Positions 6,732 to 14,836 are shown, counted from the stretch's first letter. The stretch: 64,000 nt of DNA from Limnobacter olei (GCF_029087225.1 NZ_JARFJD010000005.1:1-64000); one strand, 5' to 3'. Program-made: numbers and translations. Notes: generated by a model not told the origin, from the letters alone.

Positions 6732-7532
6732 TCATTTCCCGTGGCACGCTTGAATGAATTTCAGGCCAAAGCTCGTTCGCTGAGCAAGACCTCTTCCAAA
6801 CTTCAATTCGCGACCGGCAAGCTGGGGAATGCTCTCGATTCTCTTGGTAAGTGCGGCACGATTCGAGGCCTCAAGCGGCTCATAGATAGAACCGTCGGCA
6901 AGCCACTCGTCATATCTGACGGTGACGAGTCCCAGTCCGGACAAGTTGCTCAGGTATGCGTCTATGTTGCCCGGGAAGACCAGGTCCTTCGTTACTTCTG
7001 GCGGTACGAATGGCCCACCGAGAACGCTGTGTGAGCCCTCCTTCGGCACGACCGCTGTCGCTTGAACGATCGGCATGTCTCGGCGCTGCACGAAGTACAC
7101 GAGGAGACGGGCCTCATCCGGGCTTAGATTATTTACTACGTTGACGAAGCTTGGATGCGCATTCCCAAGCGTGTCCACGTTTGATGCAGTTGCTAGAAGC
7201 CTCACGTACATGTCAGAGAGTTGCTCGTCCGTGACATACGCGAGCTTCTCGGCAATAGGAACTCCTATCTCTGGGGCTACGCCGACAATCTTTTCCTCCG
7301 GTATGGATTCGAGGCGCTGTCGATACTTTTCAAGGTTTGTCTCTAGCGCAATGCGAGATCGTTCATTGGCCCAAGCGATAGGCCAAAGGATGGTGTTGCC
7401 AAGACCCATCACTGTCTCAAGTGCCCTACCCGCCTGCTTGACTCCTGGTCGGGCTAAATCCCCATAGATCTCCACGAGCAGACCCGGGACCTTCAGAGCC
7501 TCCTGCGCCACTTGCAGCCATCCATCGGCCAT
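6732..7532 (-). CDS. Abi-alpha (DUF4393) family protein
   Basis: The 266-residue protein matches the DUF4393/Abi-alpha pattern: APEIGVPIAEKLAYVTDEQLSDMYVRLLATASN (about 83-115, shown by its key words EIGVPI and LYVRLLATA), then AHPSFVNVVNNLSPDEARLL (about 124-143). The family is named for an abortive-infection link, and the helical core is thought to sense phage or trigger growth arrest. No membrane segment is obvious. The ATG at 7532 follows TAGGGCG. It is a single-gene cassette. Phage defence is a family-based inference. Confidence 0.8.
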   Translation of the reverse strand: MADGWLQVAQEALKVPGLLVEIYGDLARPGVKQAGRALETVMGLGNTILWPIAWANERSRIALETNLEKYRQRLESIPEEKIVGVAPEIGVPIAEKLAYVTDEQLSDMYVRLLATASNVDTLGNAHPSFVNVVNNLSPDEARLLVYFVQRRDMPIVQATAVVPKEGSHSVLGGPFVPPEVTKDLVFPGNIDAYLSNLSGLGLVTVRYDEWLADGSIYEPLEASNRAALTKRIESIPQLAGRELKFGRGLAQRTSFGLKFIQACHGK

Positions 7533-7550
7533 GTTTGTTCGCCCTATAAA

Positions 7551-7617
7551 AGCTAACGGTTGAGTTCAGCGGGCGGCAAAAGAGTAGCTTTTGACAATCC
7601 GCTGCGAATAGTTAGAA
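7551..7617 (-). repeat. attC site
   Basis: Boxes AGCTAAC (7551-7557) and GTTAGAA (7611-7617); the second overlaps the stop of the next gene. The inner palindrome is weaker than in neighbouring sites. Confidence 0.75.
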
Positions 7618-8373
7618 ACTCTTTGCGTAGTTGCATGATTTGACCGAAAACTGGCTATTTGCTGGGTTCTCCGGGAAAAAGACCAGCACACGTTGATCAC
7701 CCAAGAAAACTACACTATTTGACTTGCTCGTCCAGTCATCAGTACATGGATGGCTGCCGTTGAAGTCCGCCCAAATAGCGAACCTCATCGCTAATGGCTT
7801 AAATGAATTTGCTAAGCCTGCGCTCGTAGTTAGGACAAACGCTCCAACAAAAACAAATAGTAAGCCGCCAATCCATGCTTTCAAGCCGAGCGCAGCGCGG
7901 TCAGGGGTCAGAAGCGACAAAGGCAGCACATATGTTAGGAGTGTGCCTAGGAGGATAAACACGATCCACAGCCAACCAATAACGTCTTGTCGATAAATCA
8001 GACCGAACGGAGCAAACAGCACAGCAAAAAACGTGGTGGACACCCCAAAATGGCTTGAGTCAACGCGAAATAGCTGATTTATTACATCACCTGCCCATTT
8101 ATTTGCATACGCAGAGTATGAGAAAAGCATTGTGATTCCGAATATCCGCAATTGCCATACAGAAGCTGCCTCTTGAACAAACTTTCCAAATCTGGAGCGT
8201 GGAAGCCAGATTGCTAAGAGCGCAAACGGCAATGCACCGCCAAAAAAGATTGACACCAAGGCAATCCAAGGGTTCCCAATCAGTAGTGTTGCAACAATTG
8301 AAATAACCCATGCCGTAACTAGAGCGATTGAAACTCGCTTTGGACTATATCTTTTCTCGATTGGTGAGGACAT
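7612..8373 (-). CDS. Membrane protein of unknown function
   Basis: With the ATG at 8373 this is a 253-residue protein, MSSPIEKRYSPKRVSIALV..., with about five membrane segments: ALVTAWVISIVATLLIG, ISIFFGGALPFALLAIWL-type helices, WLWIVFILLGTLLTYVLPL and WIGGLLFVFVGAFVLTTSAGL among them. The last 60 residues are soluble. The longer reading to 8436 would translate attC sequence and is rejected. No family is recognised. Single-gene cassette. Confidence 0.7.
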   Translation of the reverse strand: MSSPIEKRYSPKRVSIALVTAWVISIVATLLIGNPWIALVSIFFGGALPFALLAIWLPRSRFGKFVQEAASVWQLRIFGITMLFSYSAYANKWAGDVINQLFRVDSSHFGVSTTFFAVLFAPFGLIYRQDVIGWLWIVFILLGTLLTYVLPLSLLTPDRAALGLKAWIGGLLFVFVGAFVLTTSAGLANSFKPLAMRFAIWADFNGSHPCTDDWTSKSNSVVFLGDQRVLVFFPENPANSQFSVKSCNYAKSF

Positions 8374-8378
8374 AAAGT

Positions 8379-8477
8379 TTCTAACGTTTGACGTGAGGGG
8401 CCGCCGTAGCGGCAAAGCCGCGAAGGAAACCCACATGCACAGCTTGTGGGCGATCCCCCTCGACGGAGTTGTTAGGC
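8379..8477 (-). repeat. attC site
   Basis: Boxes TTCTAAC (8379-8385) and GTTAGGC (8471-8477). The start, aacgtttgacgtgaggggc, is shared with sites at 11187 and 14255, a second attC subfamily. Confidence 0.8.
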
Positions 8478-8481
8478 GATT

Positions 8482-9024
8482 TCATTGAGATACGCCTTTT
8501 TTATGTTGTTCAAGAAGATCGTGAGCATACCGCCAGAACTCACGCTTGCCTTTTGACTTCATACTCGAAGTTAAAGCCTCGACGAGGCCACGTAGAAAGT
8601 CATCCGGCACGGCTTCCTTTCTTATAACGCCGACCCAAAGGCGAAAGATGTCGTAGTGCTTGGGACGCAAACTCGGTTTGTCTCGGAAGTACGCCATAGC
8701 GTCCGCGAGCAGGGCCTCAGTTAAATCCGTTTCAAACTCAATTGTTGAATTTGTGTCGTTGTCTGCATGTTTAAAGAAATTTTCAGGGCCATTGAGGAAG
8801 CCCATGATTCTTTTTCTTTCGACTTCAGAGAGAGTTTCAAGGTATCCACGCTTAAGAAACGGATGTTCTTGCTTCTGCTTCTTGGCGATATCTTTTAATG
8901 CGTTGTAAGCTGCAGCGGCGAGCGTATGAGTGGCGATGAAGTTTTCAGATAGAAAAAACAACTCAACGGCAGCATCGAGTTGAGCGCAAATCGCATCTAA
9001 CTTAGCAACCTTCATTATGCTCAT
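8482..9024 (-). CDS. Conserved helical hypothetical protein
   Basis: A 180-residue, mostly helical soluble protein. Blocks such as AAVELFFLSENFIATHTLAAAAYN (about 18-41, with FLSENFIATHTLA as its core) and GPENFFKHAD (about 79-88) have the look of a widespread hypothetical family seen in mobile regions. I do not know its function. The helical core with a conserved N-x-x-K-H could be HEPN-like, but I see no clean R-X4-6-H motif. The ATG at 9024 is used; a second ATG at 9015 is possible. Single-gene cassette. Confidence 0.7.
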   Translation of the reverse strand: MSIMKVAKLDAICAQLDAAVELFFLSENFIATHTLAAAAYNALKDIAKKQKQEHPFLKRGYLETLSEVERKRIMGFLNGPENFFKHADNDTNSTIEFETDLTEALLADAMAYFRDKPSLRPKHYDIFRLWVGVIRKEAVPDDFLRGLVEALTSSMKSKGKREFWRYAHDLLEQHKKGVSQ

Positions 9025-9031
9025 CGATTTC

Positions 9032-9088
9032 GCCTAACGCTGAGCTGACCGGCTCGCTTGCGAGTCCGTGTTCAGCGATGTGTTATAC
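9032..9088 (-). repeat. attC site
   Basis: Boxes GCCTAAC (9032-9038) and GTTATAC (9082-9088), with gctgagctgaccgg and gtgttcagcg in the stem. Confidence 0.85.
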
Positions 9089-9092
9089 GTTT

Positions 9093-9449
9093 TCACCATT
9101 TTCTGGCCTTCAAAAGCTTTACTCGACTATTCGTCATATCGATCTGGCACTGAATATACGTTGGTTGATACACCTGCCCTCCTGCGGTTGGTGCTGCCTC
9201 GGCGTCATATTGATCGTCTCGTTTATTTAACCAAGCTCTTTGGGAATGCTTCAAAGACTGCTTCTCTTCTGGCCCCAACTTTGTGCGAAGAGATTTATAA
9301 ACCTCGTTTAGCCGCTTATCAGCTTCATTGTAGTCATCACCAAGACACACAATCAGCTTGTCATTCGCTAATACCTTATCGCAATGGGTAGCGTTAGCAA
9401 TTAGCGGCAAAGAAAAAAAGCAAAACGAGATGATTAAACGGTTGATCAA
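9093..9449 (-). CDS. LprI/DUF1311-like secreted protein
   Basis: The 118-residue protein starts with a signal peptide (INRLIISFCFFSLPLIANA, cleavage after ANA). It continues with the LprI/DUF1311 pattern: C-x6-x-LIVCLGDDYNEADKRLNEVYKSLRT (key words CLGDDYNEADKRLN) and QRAWLNKRD. Conserved Cys residues would form disulphides. The family includes periplasmic lysozyme inhibitors. The start is TTG at 9449, since no ATG gives the signal peptide. Export to the periplasm is likely; inhibition of lysozyme is a family-based guess. Single-gene cassette. Confidence 0.75.
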   Translation of the reverse strand: MINRLIISFCFFSLPLIANATHCDKVLANDKLIVCLGDDYNEADKRLNEVYKSLRTKLGPEEKQSLKHSQRAWLNKRDDQYDAEAAPTAGGQVYQPTYIQCQIDMTNSRVKLLKARKW

Positions 9450-9467
9450 CTTGATGCCTTTTTTTAC

Positions 9468-9578
9468 GTATAACGTTTGAGTTAACCGGCAGGCGACGAA
9501 GTGACGCCGCCGGGTAAGAATGAAATGACGCTCGGCGGTGGAACGCCGGAGCCTATCCGGTTGAACGAGCGGTTAGGC
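9468..9578 (-). repeat. attC site
   Basis: Boxes GTATAAC (9468-9474) and GTTAGGC (9572-9578), 111 bp, with gagttaaccgg and ccggttgaacg outer arms and a long inner palindrome. Confidence 0.85.
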
Positions 9579-9579
9579 G

Positions 9580-10350
9580 TCATGTTTTTGGCAGGCGGAT
9601 AGCTTCCGCGCCGGCAATTGCATCCATGTCATCAGTTTCAACTCGGTCTGTGTGCGGCCCGCACAGGGTCTCAATGAAGTCAAACCAACTACGACCGAGG
9701 TGATTTATCTGTTCCTGCAAATCCTCCGGCGCTCGATCGCTGTAGACAGGAGCCCAGACCAATCTAGGTGTTGAATCTCCAGGTACTGAAACATAGGAAT
9801 TCGCCGTGAGATAGATGAAGCAATCTATGGACGAATACGAGTCGGCTAGCAGGCTGCAGGCCAACGCTTGAATTGGCTCAGGGCCTAGCGATTGAAAACC
9901 GTCATTCACGAACAGCAAGACGCCCTTCGATGCCCGAATGCCAAAGAATTCCTTTGTGTCACGAATCTGCCGGTTTGCCTTCTTCAAAACCCTGGAGATG
10001 GGAGGTCGAAAGAGTCGGATGAACTCGCTTCGAAACCAAGGCGGAAATCGTCCATCTCCACCGAATAGTGCGGGTCTCCATGCCGGGTCGTCTCGAACGA
10101 CACGTTCCATAAGTTCGCCAAAACCCGTCACGAAGCTCTGTGATTCCGAAAACTCCGTTTGGATCTCCTTCAACTCAGCAATGATCTGAGTATCTGGAAA
10201 GTAGAAGTCAGCGTTCTCGAACTTGCGTGGATTTGGCAGGACATCTTCGACGACCGTGCCACCGATATGTCGCACAAACTTCTGCCAAATATCCTCGACT
10301 GGAAAAGGGGCGTGGGGACCTACGTCCCAGAAGCCGGGAATGGTATTCAT
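9580..10350 (-). CDS. Possible PD-(D/E)XK nuclease, unknown family
   Basis: The 256-residue protein is not a family I know. Residues 45-61 read ENADFYFPDTQIIAELK, with D48 or D53 followed by E59-L-K61, the Asp and Glu-X-Lys spacing of PD-(D/E)XK nucleases. The middle has a Lys/Arg-rich block (ISRVLKKANRQIRDTKEF) and a later strand KGVLLFVNDGFQSLG. The C-terminus includes CFIYLTANSYVS and WAPVYSDRAPEDL. No membrane or signal segment is seen. It is a single-gene cassette with no methyltransferase nearby, so if it is a nuclease it must be controlled in another way. Confidence 0.55.
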   Translation of the reverse strand: MNTIPGFWDVGPHAPFPVEDIWQKFVRHIGGTVVEDVLPNPRKFENADFYFPDTQIIAELKEIQTEFSESQSFVTGFGELMERVVRDDPAWRPALFGGDGRFPPWFRSEFIRLFRPPISRVLKKANRQIRDTKEFFGIRASKGVLLFVNDGFQSLGPEPIQALACSLLADSYSSIDCFIYLTANSYVSVPGDSTPRLVWAPVYSDRAPEDLQEQINHLGRSWFDFIETLCGPHTDRVETDDMDAIAGAEAIRLPKT

Positions 10351-10353
10351 AGC

Positions 10354-10419
10354 GCCTAACGTGGAAATAACCGGACTACGCGGCTTTTCGCGCAGGTCCG
10401 GTTGATTGCAGGGTTATAG
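10354..10419 (-). repeat. attC site
   Basis: Boxes GCCTAAC (10354-10360) and GTTATAG (10413-10419). The inner cgcggcttttcgcgcaggtccggt is shared with the attC at 5422-5488. Confidence 0.85.
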
Positions 10420-10427
10420 GTCATTGG

Positions 10428-10802
10428 TTACCTGGCGAGAAAAGTAGTAACCGCGTCTCCGCGCACACCAATTGTTCCCCATTCACGCGAAGGTGATTGG
10501 CAGGCAAGCGCGAAATCGCCAGCCTCTGGATCGAACAGCAGACCATAGCTGCCGTCGATAGCTACTACCCAGCAATTGCGAACAATCGGAGGGTTAGCAT
10601 TCAACTGGTCATGGGTATCTTGTACGAGACATTCAGTGAGAAATGGATCGATCAAACACGGACGCATCTTCTCAAGTTCGGCAGCGATAAGTTCCTTAGA
10701 CCACGGTGTCCCCACGGTTGTACCGGGTGGAGGAATCTCGTATTCATCGTAGAACAGTTGCATATCCTTGAGGATGAGGGCCTTCAGCTCAGACGGATTC
10801 AT
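10428..10802 (-). CDS. Hypothetical protein
   Basis: A 124-residue soluble protein, MNPSELKALILKDMQLFYDEYE..., with one or two N-terminal helices and a beta-rich second half (WVVAIDGSYGLLFDPEAGDFALA). I do not recognise it. The small alpha-plus-beta layout is like that of SMI1-type immunity proteins, but no signature supports this. Single-gene cassette between two clear attC sites. Confidence 0.65.
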   Translation of the reverse strand: MNPSELKALILKDMQLFYDEYEIPPPGTTVGTPWSKELIAAELEKMRPCLIDPFLTECLVQDTHDQLNANPPIVRNCWVVAIDGSYGLLFDPEAGDFALACQSPSREWGTIGVRGDAVTTFLAR

Positions 10803-10811
10803 TTTGGTGAC

Positions 10812-10898
10812 GTATAACGTTGGAGGCCACCGGCACGCAGCAAGCGCCGCGAAGCGGCATCCTGCTGCTGTGTGTCCGTGTGGGCCGAAAAGTTAGAC
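10812..10898 (-). repeat. attC site
   Basis: Boxes GTATAAC (10812-10818) and GTTAGAC (10892-10898), with ggcacgcagcaagcg pairing with cctgctgctgtgtgtccg. It belongs to the same broad group as 6617 and 15557. Confidence 0.85.
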
Positions 10899-11183
10899 GT
10901 CACTAGCACTCCCTTGTTTGGTCGCGCCCCGTTTGAGCACCAAGAATACGGCCAGCACAACGGGACTTAATAGGACTCCTGCCGCCATCACAGGAAAAGG
11001 AGCAGCGTGGTACGTATTGGTCCAGTAGAGTACCGACGGCGCGAAGACCAGTACGAACCAAAATAAACGTTCCGCGCCCTTAACCTTCCGCGATAGCAGA
11101 ATGACGATTGGTGGTACGACAGTTGCCGCGAGGATTATCACCAGCCCGAGTGCAACGCCTACTAACATGCCCAGTGGATTCAT
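10893..11183 (-). CDS. Small three-helix membrane protein
   Basis: A 96-residue protein with three hydrophobic segments at about 6-30, 40-57 and 64-83, separated by short charged turns (RKVKGAE, LKRGATK). No family is recognised. The ATG at 11183 lies directly beside the neighbouring attC. Single-gene cassette; the stop codon overlaps its attC. Confidence 0.6.
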   Translation of the reverse strand: MNPLGMLVGVALGLVIILAATVVPPIVILLSRKVKGAERLFWFVLVFAPSVLYWTNTYHAAPFPVMAAGVLLSPVVLAVFLVLKRGATKQGSASDV

Positions 11184-11186
11184 GAG

Positions 11187-11267
11187 GTCTAACGTTTAAG
11201 GTAAGGGGCGGACCGCTTGCGGGACGTCCTAGCGGCCAAATGCCGCACCTTGACCGATATGTTAGGC
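11187..11267 (-). repeat. attC site
   Basis: Boxes GTCTAAC (11187-11193) and GTTAGGC (11261-11267). It shares aacgttt...aaggggcgg with the sites at 8379 and 14255. Confidence 0.85.
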
Positions 11268-11289
11268 ATGGCTGGAACCATTTGTCGTC

Positions 11290-11697
11290 TCAATTGTGTC
11301 TACCTCTTGTGCGCATACACCTCACAGGAAAACCAATGTATCGGTCGGTGGAACTGCGGCCGTCGATACTCTCAACAGAAACCGTGAAGTGCGGCCCATA
11401 GACAGAGTCGGTTCCAAATCTGGCGATGAGAGTCTTGATTTGACTCGGGTCGATGCGGTGTTTTTTGCAAAGCTCGGGAAGCGCGTTGCCATAACATTTA
11501 CTTGCGCATTTAAGCCTTTCCGAGATAGTGCTGCCCGTAGTACTCGCGTCTAGAAAGTTAACCTCAATATAGCCAGAGTCAGATGCGGCAGCTTCAGCAA
11601 AGACATCCATTTCATAAAATCCAACCAACAACCCAATCCCACTTGCAAAGGAATCTGCAAATTTGTGGCCAAGACTTTTGAGCTCACCGAGCTTCAT
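11290..11697 (-). CDS. Hypothetical protein
   Basis: A 135-residue soluble protein, MKLGELKSLGHKFADSFASGIGLLVGFYEMDVFAEA..., not recognised. It has four Cys, three of them clustered in KCASKCYG...LCKKH (about 63-79), which might bind metal. The second half is beta-rich. It is a single-gene cassette with ordinary attC sites on both sides. Confidence 0.65.
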   Translation of the reverse strand: MKLGELKSLGHKFADSFASGIGLLVGFYEMDVFAEAAASDSGYIEVNFLDASTTGSTISERLKCASKCYGNALPELCKKHRIDPSQIKTLIARFGTDSVYGPHFTVSVESIDGRSSTDRYIGFPVRCMRTRGRHN

Positions 11698-11707
11698 ACT
11701 TTGCGAT

Positions 11708-11769
11708 GCCTAACGTGAAGGTGACCGGCGCCTTGCCGCAACGCGTCCGTGTCGACCGACCTGTTAGAC
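11708..11769 (-). repeat. attC site
   Basis: Boxes GCCTAAC (11708-11714) and GTTAGAC (11763-11769), a short 62-bp site whose right part (gtccgtgtcgaccgacctgttag) matches the 6617 and 15557 group. Confidence 0.85.
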
Positions 11770-11811
11770 GTCACCGCCATTCGCGCCGCCGAGGACCGCT
11801 GCAGCCAAACC

Positions 11812-12120
11812 TCAGTGAACGCTCTCATCGCCTTGCGCGCCCGTGGCAACCTGGTACGCGATAAAGCTGGCGTACTTGTTTCGGGCATCGGCGTTGAGCC
11901 TCATACCATTGGCCTTGCACCACTTCGGGAAAGCGTCAGGGTCAATGTCCACCGGCACAACGCGAACACCCTGGGACTCGAACTTCTTGCGACCCGTCTC
12001 CGCCGCGGCGAACCACTCGTTGTAGGTTCTATGGAGCTTATGCCCATCCTCGAACATCGTACGAAGACGATCGAAATTTTCAGGCTTGTACCAAGCCATC
12101 CCGATGATTTGTACCTGCAC
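11812..12120 (-). CDS. Conserved hypothetical cassette protein
   Basis: With a GTG start at 12120 this is a 102-residue protein beginning VQVQIIGMAWYKPENFDRLR. It continues with DGHKLHRTYNEWFAAAE, VRVVPVDIDPDAFPKWCK and ARNKYASFIAYQ. I recognise it as a widespread hypothetical type seen in soil and integron genomes, of unknown role. GGGGAG lies 7 nt upstream of the GTG; the ATG at 12156 has no ribosome-binding site. The stop is 43 bp before the attC. Confidence 0.75.
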   Translation of the reverse strand: MQVQIIGMAWYKPENFDRLRTMFEDGHKLHRTYNEWFAAAETGRKKFESQGVRVVPVDIDPDAFPKWCKANGMRLNADARNKYASFIAYQVATGAQGDESVH

Positions 12121-12162
12121 GCTATCTCCCCTGTTCGTTCTCAAGCCCGAGTCCATTGTGAT

Positions 12163-12262
12163 GTCTAACGCCCCGCTAAACGGCGAGCGACGCAACGCGT
12201 AGCGAGTCCAGTGGAGGCCGCGTTATTGGCGGCCGGAACGGTGTTTGAGCGGCTTGTTATAA
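12163..12262 (-). repeat. attC site
   Basis: Boxes GTCTAAC (12163-12169) and GTTATAA (12256-12262) with a long, partly mismatched palindrome (cgctaaacggcgagcg region). Confidence 0.8.
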
Positions 12263-12628
12263 GCTTTTCGCCGAAAACCATGACTTGCTTTCCTTAGTAC
12301 TGACGAAAAAGTATGCCGCTACAAACATGAGAAGCTCTAGAACATAGAAAAGTTGAGCCATACCAAAGCCGAACTCTGATACATCCCAAATTAATGAAGC
12401 AAGCATTATTACCCCGACAAGAACAAGGGTTAGCTTAATATCTTTGCCCCTAAATAAATCCCAGATTACCCAAGCGATAATAACTGTCCAAATGACATTA
12501 ATACCTAACGTAAACGGATCACTGAAACTAATCTCTTCAAAATCAAGGCCATCGAAGTAGACTGCAATCAGGGTGGATAGACATGAAATCACTAAAGCTA
12601 TTCCCGCTTTTACAATATCTGAAGGCAA
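12257..12628 (-). CDS. Small membrane protein
   Basis: With a TTG start at 12628 this is a 123-residue protein with four membrane segments: IVKAGIALVISCLSTLIAVY, LGINVIWTVIIAWVIWDLF, LTLVLVGVIMLASLIWDV and FYVLELLMFVAAYFFV (each shorter than 21 residues as written). The TTG is preceded by CGGAGAATATCT. The longer frame to 12721 would translate its neighbour's attC and is rejected. No family recognised; it could be a transport accessory or effector. A/T-rich compared with its surroundings. Confidence 0.65.
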   Translation of the reverse strand: MPSDIVKAGIALVISCLSTLIAVYFDGLDFEEISFSDPFTLGINVIWTVIIAWVIWDLFRGKDIKLTLVLVGVIMLASLIWDVSEFGFGMAQLFYVLELLMFVAAYFFVSTKESKSWFSAKSL

Positions 12629-12648
12629 AGATATTCTCCGTGATTGGC

Positions 12649-12747
12649 TTATAACGCCTGAGTTCACCGGCATTTGAGGCGATGCCTGTTTTTGCGTCAG
12701 CAAAAATTGGCAGCGGGTCAAATGTCCGGTGCAACGATTTGTTAGGC
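12649..12747 (-). repeat. attC site
   Basis: Boxes TTATAAC (12649-12655) and GTTAGGC (12741-12747). The interior gcatttgaggcgatgcct...ttgcgtcagcaaaa is homologous to the decayed attC near 1598-1703. Confidence 0.85.
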
Positions 12748-14211
12748 ACCCGTTGGCACCCCCAAAAGCAACTCTTGATCGATCTGCCTTGGATCGCGAA
12801 ATCGCTGGTTAGCTAGCAGCACTTTCAAAACCAGCCTCACATAGTCGATTGAAAGATTGTGGGCTGGCTTACGTGTCTTATCATCGATCTTAACCATCCT
12901 ACTCTTTTCAAGATTCCTGCTTCCGTGAACAATGGCCGAGCGATATCCGTAGATACTTTTGATGTCCCTAAAGGCTTCCGCAGCATTTCGTCCAAATGAT
13001 GCATCGAGCCCGGCTAAAGCACCGACGCGCATGGCCAACTTGTGCGTCATCTCCTGTTTGCCGTCATCAGACAGCAGGGCTTCCAAAGCAATAGTAGCGT
13101 CAAGCACCGCATCTTCCTCGTCATCTCGGACAAGACACCGATTTAGCCGCTTAAGAGAAAGGATGATGGAATTTTCTGTGGCGTTAGAAAGCTGTTCAAA
13201 TACCTTTGTAATCTGATCGAGTTGATCGCTGGATATAAGTGGCACCTTATCGATGTTCCAGTGGTAATCCTCAAATTCAGATGGATAAGCGCGAACAGTT
13301 ACACCCTGGACGCAGGGCAAATCTGCCTTCGGGTAATTTTCCCAGCCCTTGTAGACAGAGTACATTTGGCTGTAGCCAGTCTTGCTAGCCGAGCAAATTC
13401 TTATCGCGCCGAAGAACCGTTCAATGAAATCGCGCGGGTAAGCTCTGGCATCTCCTAAGATATTGAAATCCCACATGCGTTCTGAGTTTGGGACATACCA
13501 GTCTTTAAATACTAGTGCGTGGGTTGCTGCAAGAATTACTGATTTATGAGCGCTCGTGTTATGAGAATTGACTTTGTATCGAGCTAGGTGCTGCTCTTCC
13601 GGGATTCGGATGATGGCAAGACCGCCAGCAAGTTCGTGTTCGTCAACGTCAAAGTCCAGAAATAGGATCGGTACGCAGATGTCGATGCTCAACCGCTCAT
13701 CGAAAATATACGAAAGCACGGGGGCGACCACTTCTTCAGCGTACTGATCCTGATATTCGAAGATGTTGAATTTATGAATATAGCGGTCTAAGGCGTCCTT
13801 AACAGCTGCCAAGACTTGGATTTTGTCTACTTCAAGTTTTATCTTCCCCATCGGCGGGGGTTCTACCGCCAGGCTAAAACGCTTCAACAGCGTTTCCCTC
13901 GATCTGACGTACTGGACGAGATTGCTGAAACTATCAATCTCGTCCTCGTTGATAAGTGCCTTCCCGCCGAAAGAAGTAAAACAACCGCTGTAGTCGACCG
14001 GCCCGGAACCAGTCGTTGAAGACAACTGGGGTAGTCCGTTCTTGTCAAAGGTGAGTTTGGGAAAATCGAAGTGGGTTCCAATGTACTTGCCGGAGTCCTT
14101 TGCTTCACCAACAAGCCGCAGGCCATCCTTAAAGGCCGCAATAAATAATTCGCGATACTCAGCTCGGTATTGCTGAATCGATGCAAAGTAACTGCTGCCC
14201 TGATCCGTCAT
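12742..14211 (-). CDS. Apea-like HEPN domain protein
   Basis: The 489-residue protein is the largest in the array. Its C-terminal 150 residues fit the Apea-like HEPN domain: AVLDATIALEALLSDDGKQE, HKLAMRVGALAG and then IKSIYGYRSAIVHGSRN, whose R-S-A-I-V-H is the R-X4-H ribonuclease motif of HEPN toxins. The N-terminal 300 residues are unassigned and alpha-beta in character. Apea-HEPN proteins occur in defence and toxin contexts. The ATG at 14211 is used because GGGAGG lies 5 nt upstream; an ATG at 14223 is less likely. Single-gene cassette, almost 1.5 kb. Confidence 0.75.
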   Translation of the reverse strand: MTDQGSSYFASIQQYRAEYRELFIAAFKDGLRLVGEAKDSGKYIGTHFDFPKLTFDKNGLPQLSSTTGSGPVDYSGCFTSFGGKALINEDEIDSFSNLVQYVRSRETLLKRFSLAVEPPPMGKIKLEVDKIQVLAAVKDALDRYIHKFNIFEYQDQYAEEVVAPVLSYIFDERLSIDICVPILFLDFDVDEHELAGGLAIIRIPEEQHLARYKVNSHNTSAHKSVILAATHALVFKDWYVPNSERMWDFNILGDARAYPRDFIERFFGAIRICSASKTGYSQMYSVYKGWENYPKADLPCVQGVTVRAYPSEFEDYHWNIDKVPLISSDQLDQITKVFEQLSNATENSIILSLKRLNRCLVRDDEEDAVLDATIALEALLSDDGKQEMTHKLAMRVGALAGLDASFGRNAAEAFRDIKSIYGYRSAIVHGSRNLEKSRMVKIDDKTRKPAHNLSIDYVRLVLKVLLANQRFRDPRQIDQELLLGVPTGA

Positions 14212-14254
14212 CGAACCTCCCATTTGTGCAACGCGAGAAAAGTGTTTGGAGTGT

Positions 14255-14326
14255 GCCTAACGTTTGACATGAGGGGCGGCCGAGGGCGATAGTCCTTGGA
14301 CGTCCCTCTCGATGGAAGGGTTAGGC
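14255..14326 (-). repeat. attC site
   Basis: Boxes GCCTAAC (14255-14261) and GTTAGGC (14320-14326) are perfect complements; the interior aacgtttgacatgaggggcgg belongs to the 8379/11187 subfamily. Confidence 0.9.
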
Positions 14327-14737
14327 CTCACGCGGTGCCCAACGCTTGACCGGGGGTGCGGATAGCACTCTCTCTGCATACTCTTTCGGTGGAGTGCTGA
14401 CAGCAATGACATGCTCGGCTTGGAATGGGATCTCTGCGCCCCGAAGAAGATAGAACTCACCATCGTTTGGCACTGTGGCTGGCTCGCTGTCTAGGATGCC
14501 GAAATAGTAGTTGCCTACCTTGCGGGAAACGATGACCCACATTCGCTCGGTGCTTGTAGAAACTGTTCCATCTTCTTCTTCGGCCTCAATCGCGAATATC
14601 AGCTTTGCCCCTTGGCCAGAGGTGAGATTGCTTCGTTCTGTGAGAGTCGGAATCTCGAACGTGGAAGGTGCGGCTTGTTGCCTTTCCTCGCCTGACACCA
14701 GTTGCCAGAAGTCTAGAGAGATCGTGGGTAAGCGCAT
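14321..14737 (-). CDS. Hypothetical protein
   Basis: A 138-residue soluble protein, MRLPTISLDFWQLVSGEE..., rich in beta strands (RMWVIVSRKVGNYYFGILD, FYLLRGAEIPFQAEHVIAV). The alternation suggests a small barrel or sandwich. It has no known family, signal peptide or membrane helix. The stop overlaps the attC, as is usual in this array. Confidence 0.7.
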   Translation of the reverse strand: MRLPTISLDFWQLVSGEERQQAAPSTFEIPTLTERSNLTSGQGAKLIFAIEAEEEDGTVSTSTERMWVIVSRKVGNYYFGILDSEPATVPNDGEFYLLRGAEIPFQAEHVIAVSTPPKEYAERVLSAPPVKRWAPREA

Positions 14738-14747
14738 TTCTCTTGAG

Positions 14748-14836
14748 GCCTAACGGTTGAGTTAAGCGGCGCGCACACCGACGTCTGAGCTTTGCGCTTT
14801 ATTCCTCACGCGTCCGCCTCAAACGATGTGTTAGAC
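14748..14836 (-). repeat. attC site
   Basis: Boxes GCCTAAC (14748-14754) and GTTAGAC (14830-14836). The next gene reads about 30 bp into this site before its stop. Confidence 0.85.
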
